Below are positions 16,983 to 24,570 of a stretch of DNA of 64,000 bases, piece after piece; the first letter of the stretch is position 1; every line of letters begins with the position of its first letter. This stretch comes from an uncultured Dorea sp. GTDB lineage: Bacteria > Bacillota > Clostridia > Lachnospirales > Lachnospiraceae. Both the position numbers and the translations under genes were made by a program. Below the pieces are notes generated by a model. It saw only the letters and a program-made list of their open reading frames with translations. It was not told the origin of the DNA and made no database searches. The stretch is taken from the NCBI RefSeq assembly GCF_934294775.1, contig NZ_CAKRAH010000008.1:20860-84859 (forward strand). Direction: 5' to 3'.

Positions 16983-18455
16983 ATGGACAACGAACAGTTA
17001 TATAACGATATAAAGGCCAGGACGAACGGAGAAATTTATATAGGAGTTGTAGGACCGGTACGGACGGGAAAATCAACATTTATCAAGCGTTTTATGGATG
17101 TCATGGTTCTGCCAAGGATGGAGGATGTACATGGAAAAGACAGAACCAGAGATGAGCTTCCGCAATCATCTTCCGGTAAAATGATTATGACAACAGAACC
17201 CAAATTCGTACCCAAAGATGCAGCAGTCATACGGCTTAATAAAGATACGGAAGTGAAAGTACGTCTGATCGACTGTGTCGGATATATGGTAAAGGGGGCA
17301 GAAGGGCATGAAGAAGGTGGAAAAGAAAGACTGGTAAGGACTCCGTGGTTTTCGGAAGAAATCCCATTTACAAAAGCGGCAGTCATAGGAACACAGAAGG
17401 TGATTCATGATCATGCGACAATAGGAATTGTTGTAACAACGGATGGAAGTATCACAGAGATTCCACCGGAGAACTATCTGGAGGCAGAAGAAAGGACGAT
17501 AAAGGAACTGCAGACGATTCAAAAACCGTTTGTCGTACTGGTAAATTCCAAAAAGCCATATGGAGAAGAGGCGAAGGAGAAGACGGAGGAACTGGAAAAA
17601 AGATATGGTGTCTGTGCGCTTGCGGTTAACTGTGAGCAGTTAAAAGAAGAGGATATCCATCTGATATTGGAATCTGTCTTGTATGAATTCCCGGTTGCAC
17701 AGATAGAATTTTATGTGCCAAAATGGGTCGAGATGCTGCCGGCATCCCACAGGATCAAAAAAGATCTGCTGGAACATATCCGTATGGTACTGGATGAAAT
17801 GACATTTATAAAAGACGCAGCCGGGAAAATGATGGACAGCGAAAGCATTTACATAAAAGAAATGCGGATAGAACAGATCTGTATGGACAGTGGCTGCATA
17901 AAGATACAGATAGGAATCGAAGAAAAATATTATTATGAGACATTAAGCGAGATGACGGGTACACAGATTAACGGGCAATACGAGCTGATCCGGACGATGC
18001 AGCATCTGGCAGAATTAAAAGAAGAATATGAAAATGTGAAAGAGGCCTTCACTTGCGTGCGGATGAAGGGGTATGGTGTTGTAAGTCCGAAAAAAGAAGA
18101 AATCGTACTGGAAGAACCGGAAATTATAAAACAAGGGAACAAATACGGAGTCAAGATCCATTCGCAGGCGCCATCTATCCATTTAATCCGTGCCAATATA
18201 GAGACGGAGATAGCCCCGATAGTAGGTAATGAGCAGCAGGCGAAGGATCTGATCCGTTATATAGAAGATGAAAAAAAGGAAGAAGGTGGAATCTGGAAGA
18301 CCAATATATTTGGTAAGACGATAGAAGAACTGGTTATGGATGGCATGAAAAATAAAATGGCAGTGATCAATGAAGAGAGCCAGGTGAAATTACAGGATAC
18401 GATGCAGAAAATAGTGAATGACAGCAATGGAGGTATGGTCTGCATTATCATATAA
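16983..18455 (+). CDS. spoIVA: Stage IV sporulation protein A, coat morphogenetic ATPase
   Basis: Assembles the basement layer of the spore coat on the forespore surface. 490 residues from the ATG at 16983, preceded by GGGGTGAGG; this matches the usual length of about 492, so an upstream in-frame ATG at 16950 is not needed. Walker A GPVRTGKST near residue 24, a sensor threonine-like region, and a C-terminal polymerising/targeting domain ending NDSNGGMVCIII, the hydrophobic tail expected for SpoVM binding. Shows the organism belongs to an endospore-forming lineage. Probably sigma-E controlled; I could not define a clear sigma-E promoter. Confidence 0.96.
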   Translation: MDNEQLYNDIKARTNGEIYIGVVGPVRTGKSTFIKRFMDVMVLPRMEDVHGKDRTRDELPQSSSGKMIMTTEPKFVPKDAAVIRLNKDTEVKVRLIDCVGYMVKGAEGHEEGGKERLVRTPWFSEEIPFTKAAVIGTQKVIHDHATIGIVVTTDGSITEIPPENYLEAEERTIKELQTIQKPFVVLVNSKKPYGEEAKEKTEELEKRYGVCALAVNCEQLKEEDIHLILESVLYEFPVAQIEFYVPKWVEMLPASHRIKKDLLEHIRMVLDEMTFIKDAAGKMMDSESIYIKEMRIEQICMDSGCIKIQIGIEEKYYYETLSEMTGTQINGQYELIRTMQHLAELKEEYENVKEAFTCVRMKGYGVVSPKKEEIVLEEPEIIKQGNKYGVKIHSQAPSIHLIRANIETEIAPIVGNEQQAKDLIRYIEDEKKEEGGIWKTNIFGKTIEELVMDGMKNKMAVINEESQVKLQDTMQKIVNDSNGGMVCIII

Positions 18456-18482
18456 AAAGTTCAAATAATTATAGAAAAGTAC

Positions 18483-18512
18483 TTGAAATACAAAAAGAAA
18501 TGTGTCTATAAT
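18483..18512 (+). promoter_or_regulatory. Putative promoter of the alcohol dehydrogenase leader
   Basis: TTGAAA (18483-18488), 18 bp, TATAAT (18507-18512). It lies before, not after, the next terminator hairpin, so the message would begin with that hairpin. Confidence 0.5.
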
Positions 18513-18528
18513 AAATGCAGAAAATGGT

Positions 18529-18570
18529 AAAGGGGCCAGGCTTTTAGGAGCGTGGTCTCTTTTCTTTTTA
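18529..18570 (+). terminator. Terminator or attenuator between spoIVA and the alcohol dehydrogenase
   Basis: AAAGGGGCCA pairs with TGGTCTCTTT, followed by TTTCTTTTTA. It ends spoIVA transcripts, and also sits in the leader of a promoter at 18483. Confidence 0.7.
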
Positions 18571-18608
18571 TGCCAAAGCATGCAAGAGAAGTTGCCAGTG
18601 ACAGGTTC
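18569..18608 (+). repeat. Terminator-linked dispersed repeat, copy 2
   Basis: Mini-hairpin TATGC-CAAA-GCATG, then CAAGAGAAGTTGCCAGTGAC and AGGTTC, directly after the T-run. Confidence 0.8.
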
Positions 18609-18611
18609 GCT

Positions 18612-18638
18612 GTATACCAAAGTATGCAAGAGAAGTTT
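18612..18638 (+). repeat. Terminator-linked dispersed repeat, copy 3 (5' part only)
   Basis: GTATAC-CAAA-GTATGC then AAGAGAAGTT; the GCCAGTG part is missing. It is in tandem with copy 2, inside the leader of the alcohol dehydrogenase gene. Confidence 0.75.
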
Positions 18639-18701
18639 TATGACTTCTTAAAACTTTACAGGAAGCAACAGCTATGCTTTGAAAATCAGGAGGATGATAA
18701 A

Positions 18702-19850
18702 ATGAAAGATTACACATTTAAAGTACCACAGGACATTGTATTTGGAGTTGGATCACTGAAAAGACTGCCGGAATTACTGGAAAAGAGCGGATCAAAGAAG
18801 ATGATGGTAGTGTCCGACAGAGGCCTGGAAAAACTTGGAGTTGTAAAGAAAGTAATGGATATCGTAGAGGCAGAAGGAATTGAGACAGTCAGCTATCTGG
18901 ATGTGCTTCCAAACCCTACCGTAGACATGGTAGATGCAGCAACAAAGGTATATAAAGAATCAGGAGCAACCAGTATCGTGGCTTTAGGAGGAGGAAGCCC
19001 GATGGATGTAGCCAAAGCAGTAGGTGTTCTTGCAAGATATGGCGGATCCATTACGGAATATGAAGGAGCACATCTGGTTCCTGGACCGATTGAACCGATT
19101 ATCGCAATTCCGACTACGGCAGGAACAGGAAGTGAGGTTACGGCATTTTCGGTTATTACAGACACTTCCAGAAATTACAAGTTAACTGTATTCAGCTATG
19201 AATTGCTCCCGAAATATGCGTTACTGGATCCAGAGATGATCATGTCTGTGCCGCCGATGGTTGCAGCATCCTGTGGTATCGATGCACTGATTCATGCATG
19301 GGAAGCTTATACATCACTTGGAGCATCCCCATTTTCTGATGCAATGGCAGAAAAAGCAATGGAACTGATCGGAGGAAATATCAGACGGTTTGTTGCAAAC
19401 CGCAAAGATGAAGAAGCTGCATGTGCGATGATGTCTGGAAGTATGTTTGCCGGAATTGCATTTGCATGGGCAAGACTTGGTAATGTACATGCAATGTCAC
19501 ATCCGGTCAGCGCATTCTTTGGTGTACAGCACGGAGTTGCCAACTCTATCTTATTGCCGGTTATTGTAGAATATAACGCACTGGCCGATCATGGAAGATA
19601 TGAAAAGATCTATAATTATATCAGTGAAGATAAAGAGCCTGTAAAAGATTTCAAACCGGAAATGCTGGTTGAAGAGATCAAGAAACTGAATGCATCGCTT
19701 GGAATTCCAAAGACATTGTCTGAAGTAGGTGTTACAGAAGATAAGATCCCGCAGATGGCAGCGGACGCAATGAAGAGTGGTAATATTGCAGCAAACCCTA
19801 GACAGACCACATTAAAAGACGTCGAGATGTTGTATCATAAAGCATTGTAA
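18702..19850 (+). CDS. Iron-containing alcohol dehydrogenase
   Basis: 382 residues from the ATG at 18702 (CAGGAGG site upstream; the longer frame from 18552 only reads through repeats). Group III Fe-dependent family, like butanol and 1,3-propanediol dehydrogenases. Nucleotide-binding GGGSPMDVAKA and PTTAGTGSEVT. Metal ligands are in CGIDALIHAWEAY (Asp, His) and NVHAMSHPVSAFFGVQHG (two His). It probably reoxidises NADH by reducing an aldehyde in fermentation; the substrate is uncertain. Monocistronic. Confidence 0.9.
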   Translation: MKDYTFKVPQDIVFGVGSLKRLPELLEKSGSKKMMVVSDRGLEKLGVVKKVMDIVEAEGIETVSYLDVLPNPTVDMVDAATKVYKESGATSIVALGGGSPMDVAKAVGVLARYGGSITEYEGAHLVPGPIEPIIAIPTTAGTGSEVTAFSVITDTSRNYKLTVFSYELLPKYALLDPEMIMSVPPMVAASCGIDALIHAWEAYTSLGASPFSDAMAEKAMELIGGNIRRFVANRKDEEAACAMMSGSMFAGIAFAWARLGNVHAMSHPVSAFFGVQHGVANSILLPVIVEYNALADHGRYEKIYNYISEDKEPVKDFKPEMLVEEIKKLNASLGIPKTLSEVGVTEDKIPQMAADAMKSGNIAANPRQTTLKDVEMLYHKAL

Positions 19851-19922
19851 GAAACAGGATAGTTTTCATATGCACAGAATGTGGCTGCCAGATGCTGGTG
19901 CCGCTGTGTGATAAGAATTAGC

Positions 19923-20028
19923 AAGAGGCCGTGAAGCCCCTGAAAGCGACAGGCTGATGTGTTAGATTCACCCATTCCGGGATGTAAAGAGTGACACATC
20001 AGTCTGCTAACGGGGTTCGCGGCCTCTT
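19923..20028 (+). ncRNA. Unassigned structured RNA element
   Basis: A long nested structure. AAGAGGCC pairs with GGCCTCTT (8 bp); GTGAA and CCCC continue the stem with GGGG and TTCGC, leaving one bulged G. After an asymmetric internal loop, CTGATGTGT pairs with ACACATCAG (9 bp), capped by a loop region of about 31 nt with a possible CAT/ATG mini-stem. It could be a strong terminator for the alcohol dehydrogenase, but no T-run follows. It could also be a leader element or small RNA upstream of mog. It matches no riboswitch I know. Confidence 0.55.
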
Positions 20029-20040
20029 AATGATTCTAAG

Positions 20041-20069
20041 TTGCAATATCGGAGAAAAAGGGTTAAAAT
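20041..20069 (+). promoter_or_regulatory. Putative promoter of the mog operon
   Basis: TTGCAA (20041-20046), 17 bp, TAAAAT (20064-20069). It lies just after the structured element, so that element would not be in this transcript. Confidence 0.55.
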
Positions 20070-20111
20070 ATAGATTGTATGACTATAGACAAATAATATT
20101 GGAGGTACAAT

Positions 20112-20582
20112 ATGAAAGTAGCAATCATTACAGCAAATACAGATATATACAAAGGCGTAAAAGAAAATGAAAGCGGAGAAGCAGCAAAGCTTGTTGTAGA
20201 AGAAGCAGGGCTTGAGGTTGTATTTTTAAGAGCACTTCCACTGGACAGAGAAGTGTTGTCAACCGTTATGAAACGTATGGTAGATGAAAAGGCAGCGGAT
20301 CTGATCCTTACAACAGGAGGTGCCGGATGTAATCCTGGCGACTGTACACCGGAAGCAACGATGGATATCGTAGACAGACCGGTTCCTGGAATTCCGGAAG
20401 CGATGCGTGCGCATACAATGAAGCTGACAAGACGCAGCATGTTAAACAGAAGCACTGCAGGAATCAGTGGGGATGTGCTGATTGTAAATCTTCCTGGAAA
20501 AGCACAGGCAGTAAAAGAAAGCCTTAGATTCTTATTGCCAGAGATTGTTCATGCAGTGAATATCATCAAAGGGGAAGCTTAA
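20112..20582 (+). CDS. Molybdopterin adenylyltransferase-like protein (MogA/MoaB family)
   Basis: 156 residues. MogA/MoaB proteins activate molybdopterin by adenylation before metal insertion. Motifs: LILTTGGAGCNPGDCTPEAT (the family TTGGTG-type loop followed by D-TPEA), PGIPEAMR, and NRSTAGISGDVLIVNLPGK. It stands alone, with no other cofactor genes in the window. Its stop is 2 nt before the MBL-hydrolase start, forming a tight mog-MBL-rnhA operon. The MogA versus MoaB role cannot be separated by eye. Confidence 0.85.
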   Translation: MKVAIITANTDIYKGVKENESGEAAKLVVEEAGLEVVFLRALPLDREVLSTVMKRMVDEKAADLILTTGGAGCNPGDCTPEATMDIVDRPVPGIPEAMRAHTMKLTRRSMLNRSTAGISGDVLIVNLPGKAQAVKESLRFLLPEIVHAVNIIKGEA

Positions 20583-20584
20583 GA

Positions 20585-21271
20585 ATGAAGGTAACATACC
20601 TGGAACACAGTGGATTCGCAGTGGAATATAAGAATTATGTTCTGATATTTGACTGGTATAAAGGCAAGGTGCCGGAATTTGATGTGACAAAGAAGGTGTA
20701 TGTTTTTTCCAGCCATGCGCATTATGACCATTTTAATCAGAACATTTTTACATGGAAAGAGGACTATCCGGATATCCACTACATTTTGTCGGCGGACATT
20801 GTGACGGATACAGAAGGTGCCAAGGTCACATACGTTGTGGCAAATCAGGAATATCAGGTTGATGATCTGAAGGTTCAGACGCTGCATTCTACGGATGAAG
20901 GAGTTGCATTTGTAGTCTATGCAGAGGATAAGGTGATTTATCATGCAGGGGATCTGAACTGGTGGCACTGGGAAGAAGAGACGGAAGCATATAATAACAG
21001 CATGCGCGTGGATTATCAGAAAGAGATTGATAAGTTAAAAGTTTCTATCGACGTAGCTTTTGTTCCGCTTGACCCAAGGCAGGAAGAGCAGTATTACTGG
21101 GGAATGGATTATTTCATGAAGCATACGGATACGGGGTGCGTATTTCCGATGCATATGTGGGAACAGTATGAAGAGTATGACCGTCTGATGGAAAATCCGG
21201 AAGCAGATTCTTATAAAGAACGTGTTATGAAGATCACCGGACCGGGACAGACATTTGAACTGGAGGATTAA
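20585..21271 (+). CDS. Metallo-beta-lactamase-fold hydrolase
   Basis: 228 residues. Contains the zinc motif SSHAHYDHFN (HxHxDH), a later YHAGDLNWWHW segment with the usual metal aspartate, and PMHMWEQYEEYD with a terminal histidine. It resembles the UlaG-like or YtkL-like branch of small MBL hydrolases. Substrate unknown. Middle gene of a three-gene operon with mog and rnhA; overlap and spacing suggest coupled translation rather than a shared pathway. Confidence 0.82.
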   Translation: MKVTYLEHSGFAVEYKNYVLIFDWYKGKVPEFDVTKKVYVFSSHAHYDHFNQNIFTWKEDYPDIHYILSADIVTDTEGAKVTYVVANQEYQVDDLKVQTLHSTDEGVAFVVYAEDKVIYHAGDLNWWHWEEETEAYNNSMRVDYQKEIDKLKVSIDVAFVPLDPRQEEQYYWGMDYFMKHTDTGCVFPMHMWEQYEEYDRLMENPEADSYKERVMKITGPGQTFELED

Positions 21272-21274
21272 TAT

Positions 21275-21751
21275 ATGCAGGTAACGATCTATACAGATGG
21301 GGCGGCAAGAGGCAATCCGGATGGACCGGGAGGATATGGTGCCGTTTTAGAATATATAGATACCAAAGGAGTTTTACACACAAAAGAGCTCTCTCAGGGA
21401 TACAAACGGACAACCAATAACCGTATGGAATTAATGGCAGTGATCGCCGGACTGGAAGCTTTGAACCGTCCATGTCAGGTGGATCTGTATTCAGATTCCA
21501 AGTATGTGGTGGATGCGTTCAATCAGCACTGGATTGACGGCTGGTTGAAAAAAGGCTGGAAGCGGGGAAAGAACGAACCAGTTAAGAATGTGGATCTCTG
21601 GAAACGTCTGCTTCAGGCAAAAGAAAAGCATCAGGTAACGTTCCACTGGGTGAAGGGGCATGACGGACATCTTCAGAATGAAAGATGTGATACGCTTGCT
21701 ACAACAGCTGCAGACGGGAATAATCTGATTACAGATCCGGGCGTTGCCTAG
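21275..21751 (+). CDS. rnhA: Ribonuclease HI
   Basis: Cuts the RNA strand of RNA-DNA hybrids. 158 residues with all four acidic catalytic positions visible: IYTDGAARGNPG (Asp), NNRMELMAVIAGLEAL (Glu), LYSDSKYVVDAF (Asp), NERCDTLATTAA (Asp), plus WVKGHDGH with the loop histidine. The basic handle region KKGWKRGKNEPVKN is present, as in the E. coli enzyme. Starts 3 nt after the MBL gene. Confidence 0.95.
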   Translation: MQVTIYTDGAARGNPDGPGGYGAVLEYIDTKGVLHTKELSQGYKRTTNNRMELMAVIAGLEALNRPCQVDLYSDSKYVVDAFNQHWIDGWLKKGWKRGKNEPVKNVDLWKRLLQAKEKHQVTFHWVKGHDGHLQNERCDTLATTAADGNNLITDPGVA

Positions 21752-21822
21752 AGAGTGTTCTGGAAAAGTGGTTTGGCGGAATGAGCTGAACAATTTTAGA
21801 AGACAATTTCATAAAAAAGTAA

Positions 21823-21851
21823 TTGTTATTTTGAAGAAAAGATGCTATACT
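21823..21851 (+). promoter_or_regulatory. rnpB promoter
   Basis: TTGTTA (21823-21828), 17 bp, TATACT (21846-21851), about 20 bp before the mature RNA. Confidence 0.7.
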
Positions 21852-21872
21852 AATATAGTTTTTTGAAAAGTG

Positions 21873-22220
21873 CAAGTAAGACAGGTAATCGCAGCTGCAA
21901 GTGCCGAAAGGCCGCAGATGAGGAAAGTCCGGGCTTCACAGGGCAGGATGCCGGATAACGTCCGGTGGAGGTGACTCCAAGGATAGTGCAACAGAAATGT
22001 ACCGCCAGGATCTTATCCTGGTAAGGTTGGAAGGGCAGTGTAAGAGACTACCGCCCGGCTGGTAACAGCCGGGGCATATGTAAACCCCATCCGAAGCAAG
22101 ACCGGATAAAGACAATGTGGCGGCCCGTCACGTCTTAGGTTGGTTGCTTGATCCCATTGGCAACGATGGGGCTAGATAGATGATTACCCAACGACATAAC
22201 CCGGCTTATCGTCTTGCTTG
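21873..22220 (+). ncRNA. rnpB: RNase P RNA, class A
   Basis: Catalytic RNA that trims tRNA 5' leaders. The P1 stem is CAAGTAAGAC (21873-21882) with GTCTTGCTTG (22211-22220). The universal core is present: GAGGAAAGTCCGGGC near the 5' end, ACAGAAATG, and the 3' AACCCGGCTTATCG that pairs with tRNA RCCA ends. GTGAGG-like and GGGGCTAGATAGATGA segments fit the CR-IV/CR-V parts. About 348 nt, normal for class A. A T-rich tract follows P1. Confidence 0.97.
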
Positions 22221-22298
22221 TATTTTTTGACTTTAAAACATCTGTTATGGCAGACTTTGTGGATGCAAGCGAGATTATAATTTAATACGACATATAAG

Positions 22299-22366
22299 AA
22301 AATGAGCCGTAAGAATCAATGTGTAAATGATGTATTTACTCATTCGTATCTTATGGCTCATTTTTT
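22299..22366. terminator. Bidirectional terminator between rnpB and pyrI
   Basis: AAAATGAGCC pairs with GGCTCATTTT, extended by TAAGA/TCTTA. Six T follow on the plus strand and TTTTC on the minus strand. Confidence 0.75.
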
Positions 22367-22401
22367 ATGCTAAAGCATACAAGAGAAGTTGCCAGTGGCA
22401 G
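22366..22401 (+). repeat. Terminator-linked dispersed repeat, copy 4
   Basis: TATGC-TAAA-GCATA then CAAGAGAAGTTGCCAGTGGC. The stem is fully Watson-Crick here, where copy 2 has a G-T outer pair. Confidence 0.8.
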
Positions 22402-22416
22402 TGAGAGTGAACGGTA

Positions 22417-22869
22417 TTATTTGCGTCTTCTTCTGCCATCGTATTTTTCTTCACAATACATACAACGGTATACTTCATTTTCAGGATCTGTAAGTACAAA
22501 TACATGATCCAGTTCCTGCTCGATGGAAGTGATACAACGTGGGTTTTTACAACGGATCACGTTTGTGATCTTACGAGGCAGGTGAAGAGTTTTCTTATCT
22601 ACGATCTCTGAATTTTTGATAATATTTACGGTAATATTATGATCGATAAAACCAAGAATATCGAGATCCATAAAATCAATCGGACACTCAATTTTCATAA
22701 TGTCCTTTTTTCCCATCTTATTGCTTTTGGCATTTTTGATAATAGCAACGCAATAATCCAGTTTGTCCAGATGCAGGTGTTTGTAGATATCCATGCTTCG
22801 TCCGGCCTGGATGTGGTCCAGTACGAATCCTTCTTCGATACGTCCGACTGTCAGTGTATTTTTAACCAT
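22417..22869 (-). CDS. pyrI: Aspartate carbamoyltransferase regulatory chain
   Basis: Binds CTP/ATP and gives the PyrB complex its allosteric control in pyrimidine synthesis. 150 residues from the ATG at 22869, which has an AGGAGG site; an in-frame ATG 24 bp upstream lies before that site and within the pyrB end, so it is rejected. The C-terminal zinc domain shows four cysteines as CKNPRC and YRCMYC. Lies 13 nt after pyrB in the same operon. Confidence 0.95.
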   Translation of the reverse strand: MVKNTLTVGRIEEGFVLDHIQAGRSMDIYKHLHLDKLDYCVAIIKNAKSNKMGKKDIMKIECPIDFMDLDILGFIDHNITVNIIKNSEIVDKKTLHLPRKITNVIRCKNPRCITSIEQELDHVFVLTDPENEVYRCMYCEEKYDGRRRRK

Positions 22870-22882
22870 TGATTTGTTCCTC

Positions 22883-23800
22883 CTAAACTTCAATTTCCAA
22901 AAGTGTCAGTATGAGTGCCATACGGATATATACACCGTATTGTACCTGTTTGAAGTAAGCAGCTCTTGGATCAGAGTCTACTTCAGTTGAAATCTCATTG
23001 ACTCTTGGAAGCGGGTGAAGTATATACATGTCGTCTTTGGCAAGTTCCATTTTCTTTTTGTCCAGGATGTAGAAATCTTTCATACGTACATAATCTTCTT
23101 CGTTGAAAAAACGTTCTTTTTGTACACGTGTCATGTAAAGAATATCAAGATCCGGAAGAGCATCTTCCATTCTGACAACCTCTTCGTAAGGAATATGTTT
23201 GCGGTCTAAGACATCATTTTTGATATAGCTTGGTAATGTGAGCTCTTCTGGAGAAATCAGTACAAAACGGATACCAGGATAACGTACCAGTGCATGAATC
23301 AGGGAGTGCACGGTACGGCCAAATTTTAAATCTCCACACAGACCAATTGTCATATTGTCTAGACGTCCTTTTAATGAACGTATTGTAAGAAGGTCTGTCA
23401 GTGTCTGTGTTGGATGCTGATGACCGCCGTCGCCTGCATTAATGACCGGTATAGAAGAGTGCTGGCTGGCTACCATGGCTGCACCTTCTTTTGGGTGACG
23501 CATCGCACAGATATCTGCAAAACAGGAAACGGTACGGATTGTATCAGCCACGCTTTCTCCTTTTGCAGCAGAGCTTGAATTTGCAGAAGAAAAACCAAGA
23601 ACGTTACCGCCAAGATTCATCATGGCTGCTTCATGGCTTAACCGGGTACGTGTGCTTGGTTCATAAAAAAGTGTGGCGAGTTTCTTGCCGTCGCATGCGT
23701 GTGCGTATTTCTTAGGATCTGCTTCGATATCCTTGGCAAGATCCATTAATTTGTCCAGTTCTTCCACGGAAAAATCCAGTGGACTTAATAAGTGTCTCAT
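22883..23800 (-). CDS. pyrB: Aspartate carbamoyltransferase catalytic chain
   Basis: Condenses carbamoyl phosphate with aspartate, the first committed step of pyrimidine synthesis. 305 residues. Carbamoyl-phosphate site FYEPSTRTRLSHEAAM, the mobile SSSAAKGESVADT loop with the Ser-Lys pair, NAGDGGHQHPTQTLTDL, and DILYMTRVQKERF with the aspartate-binding arginine. GGAGG precedes ATG at 23800. The pyrBI pair implies an E. coli-like dodecameric, CTP-regulated enzyme. No PyrR-type attenuator is visible upstream. Confidence 0.97.
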   Translation of the reverse strand: MRHLLSPLDFSVEELDKLMDLAKDIEADPKKYAHACDGKKLATLFYEPSTRTRLSHEAAMMNLGGNVLGFSSANSSSAAKGESVADTIRTVSCFADICAMRHPKEGAAMVASQHSSIPVINAGDGGHQHPTQTLTDLLTIRSLKGRLDNMTIGLCGDLKFGRTVHSLIHALVRYPGIRFVLISPEELTLPSYIKNDVLDRKHIPYEEVVRMEDALPDLDILYMTRVQKERFFNEEDYVRMKDFYILDKKKMELAKDDMYILHPLPRVNEISTEVDSDPRAAYFKQVQYGVYIRMALILTLLEIEV

Positions 23801-23817
23801 GTGAAACCTCCTGTTTT

Positions 23818-24354
23818 TTATAAATATGTTAATAAATCATTGACTGATTTTCTCTTTGGTGCGGCGGGATCGATATCCGGATATCCAATCGCAATAAGTG
23901 CCCCCAGCTCCTGATTCTCCGGAATGTTTAAAAGTTCAGTAATTCCGTCCTCATCCCAGATGCCCATAATAACAGTGCCAAGACCGGCTTCATGTGCTGC
24001 AAGACAGAAGGTCTGGCTTGCAACGCCTACATCAAACATCTGCCAGCGGTCTTCTTTTTTGGTAGAAAAAGAACCATCACGTTCATATCCACAGCGGCCT
24101 TTTACAAATGTAACTGCAATCAGCATCGGTGCCTGTTTGATGATATTAGCATTGAAATCAGGGGTGTAATCGGTGACAATTTTATCTAGAATAGATGAAT
24201 CTTCAATTGCGGTATAACGTGTAATCTGACTGTTTTTCCAGGAAGGAGAATAAGATGCAGTCTCGATCAAAGATTCTAAAAGTGTGTGATCTACAGGATC
24301 AGGTTTGAATTTACGAATGCTTCGTCTTGTCTTGATACATTCTGTTGCGTTCAT
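23818..24354 (-). CDS. Nitroreductase-family flavoprotein
   Basis: 178 residues from the ATG at 24354 (GGAGG 8 nt upstream; a longer in-frame start at 24414 overlaps the promoter). MNATECIKTRRSIRKFK is the typical N-terminal FMN phosphate site, SYSPSWKNSQ the substrate/FMN region, and GLGTVIMGIWDE and IAIGYPD the later motifs. FMN-dependent NAD(P)H oxidoreductase; the natural substrate is not known. Monocistronic, 17 nt upstream of pyrB on the same strand, so some co-transcription with pyrBI is likely. Confidence 0.88.
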   Translation of the reverse strand: MNATECIKTRRSIRKFKPDPVDHTLLESLIETASYSPSWKNSQITRYTAIEDSSILDKIVTDYTPDFNANIIKQAPMLIAVTFVKGRCGYERDGSFSTKKEDRWQMFDVGVASQTFCLAAHEAGLGTVIMGIWDEDGITELLNIPENQELGALIAIGYPDIDPAAPKRKSVNDLLTYL

Positions 24355-24385
24355 AGTATTACCTCCGTTTTGAAATCTTTCATAC

Positions 24386-24414
24386 ATCATATAATATTTG
24401 CAGATGATTTTCAA
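24386..24414 (-). promoter_or_regulatory. Promoter of the nitroreductase (and possibly pyrBI) unit
   Basis: Minus strand: TTGAAA (24409-24414), 17 bp, TATGAT (24386-24391). Confidence 0.6.
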
Positions 24415-24434
24415 TGTCTTAGAAGAAATTTTTC

Positions 24435-24473
24435 GTTACTGTTTGCACAACGTGTGAACAGTAACATTTTTTT
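24435..24473 (+). terminator. Plus-strand terminator hairpin upstream of pheA
   Basis: GTTACTGTT pairs with AACAGTAAC, extended by TGCAC/GTGTG wobble pairs, followed by seven T. Since the gene upstream runs the other way, there is no obvious message for it to end except a pheA leader, so it may be an attenuator. No leader peptide or T-box is evident. Confidence 0.6.
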
Positions 24474-24570
24474 CGAATCAAGGAGGGTAGATTTTATAGG
24501 TGAACTGTATTATAATTTAACAGAGTACGCAGATTTACTTGGATAAATATACAAAAAAGGAGATAGATAG

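Noticed and set aside
18552..18701. N-terminal extension of the alcohol dehydrogenase
   Set aside because: The 50 extra codons read through repeats and are not family-like; the ATG at 18702 has a strong ribosome site.
19923..20028. Molybdenum cofactor riboswitch for mog
   Set aside because: The sequence does not show the conserved Moco motif I know, and the likely mog promoter lies after it.
24286..24546. Plus-strand open frame before pheA
   Set aside because: Half of it is antisense to the nitroreductase gene and it crosses the terminator; no ribosome site.
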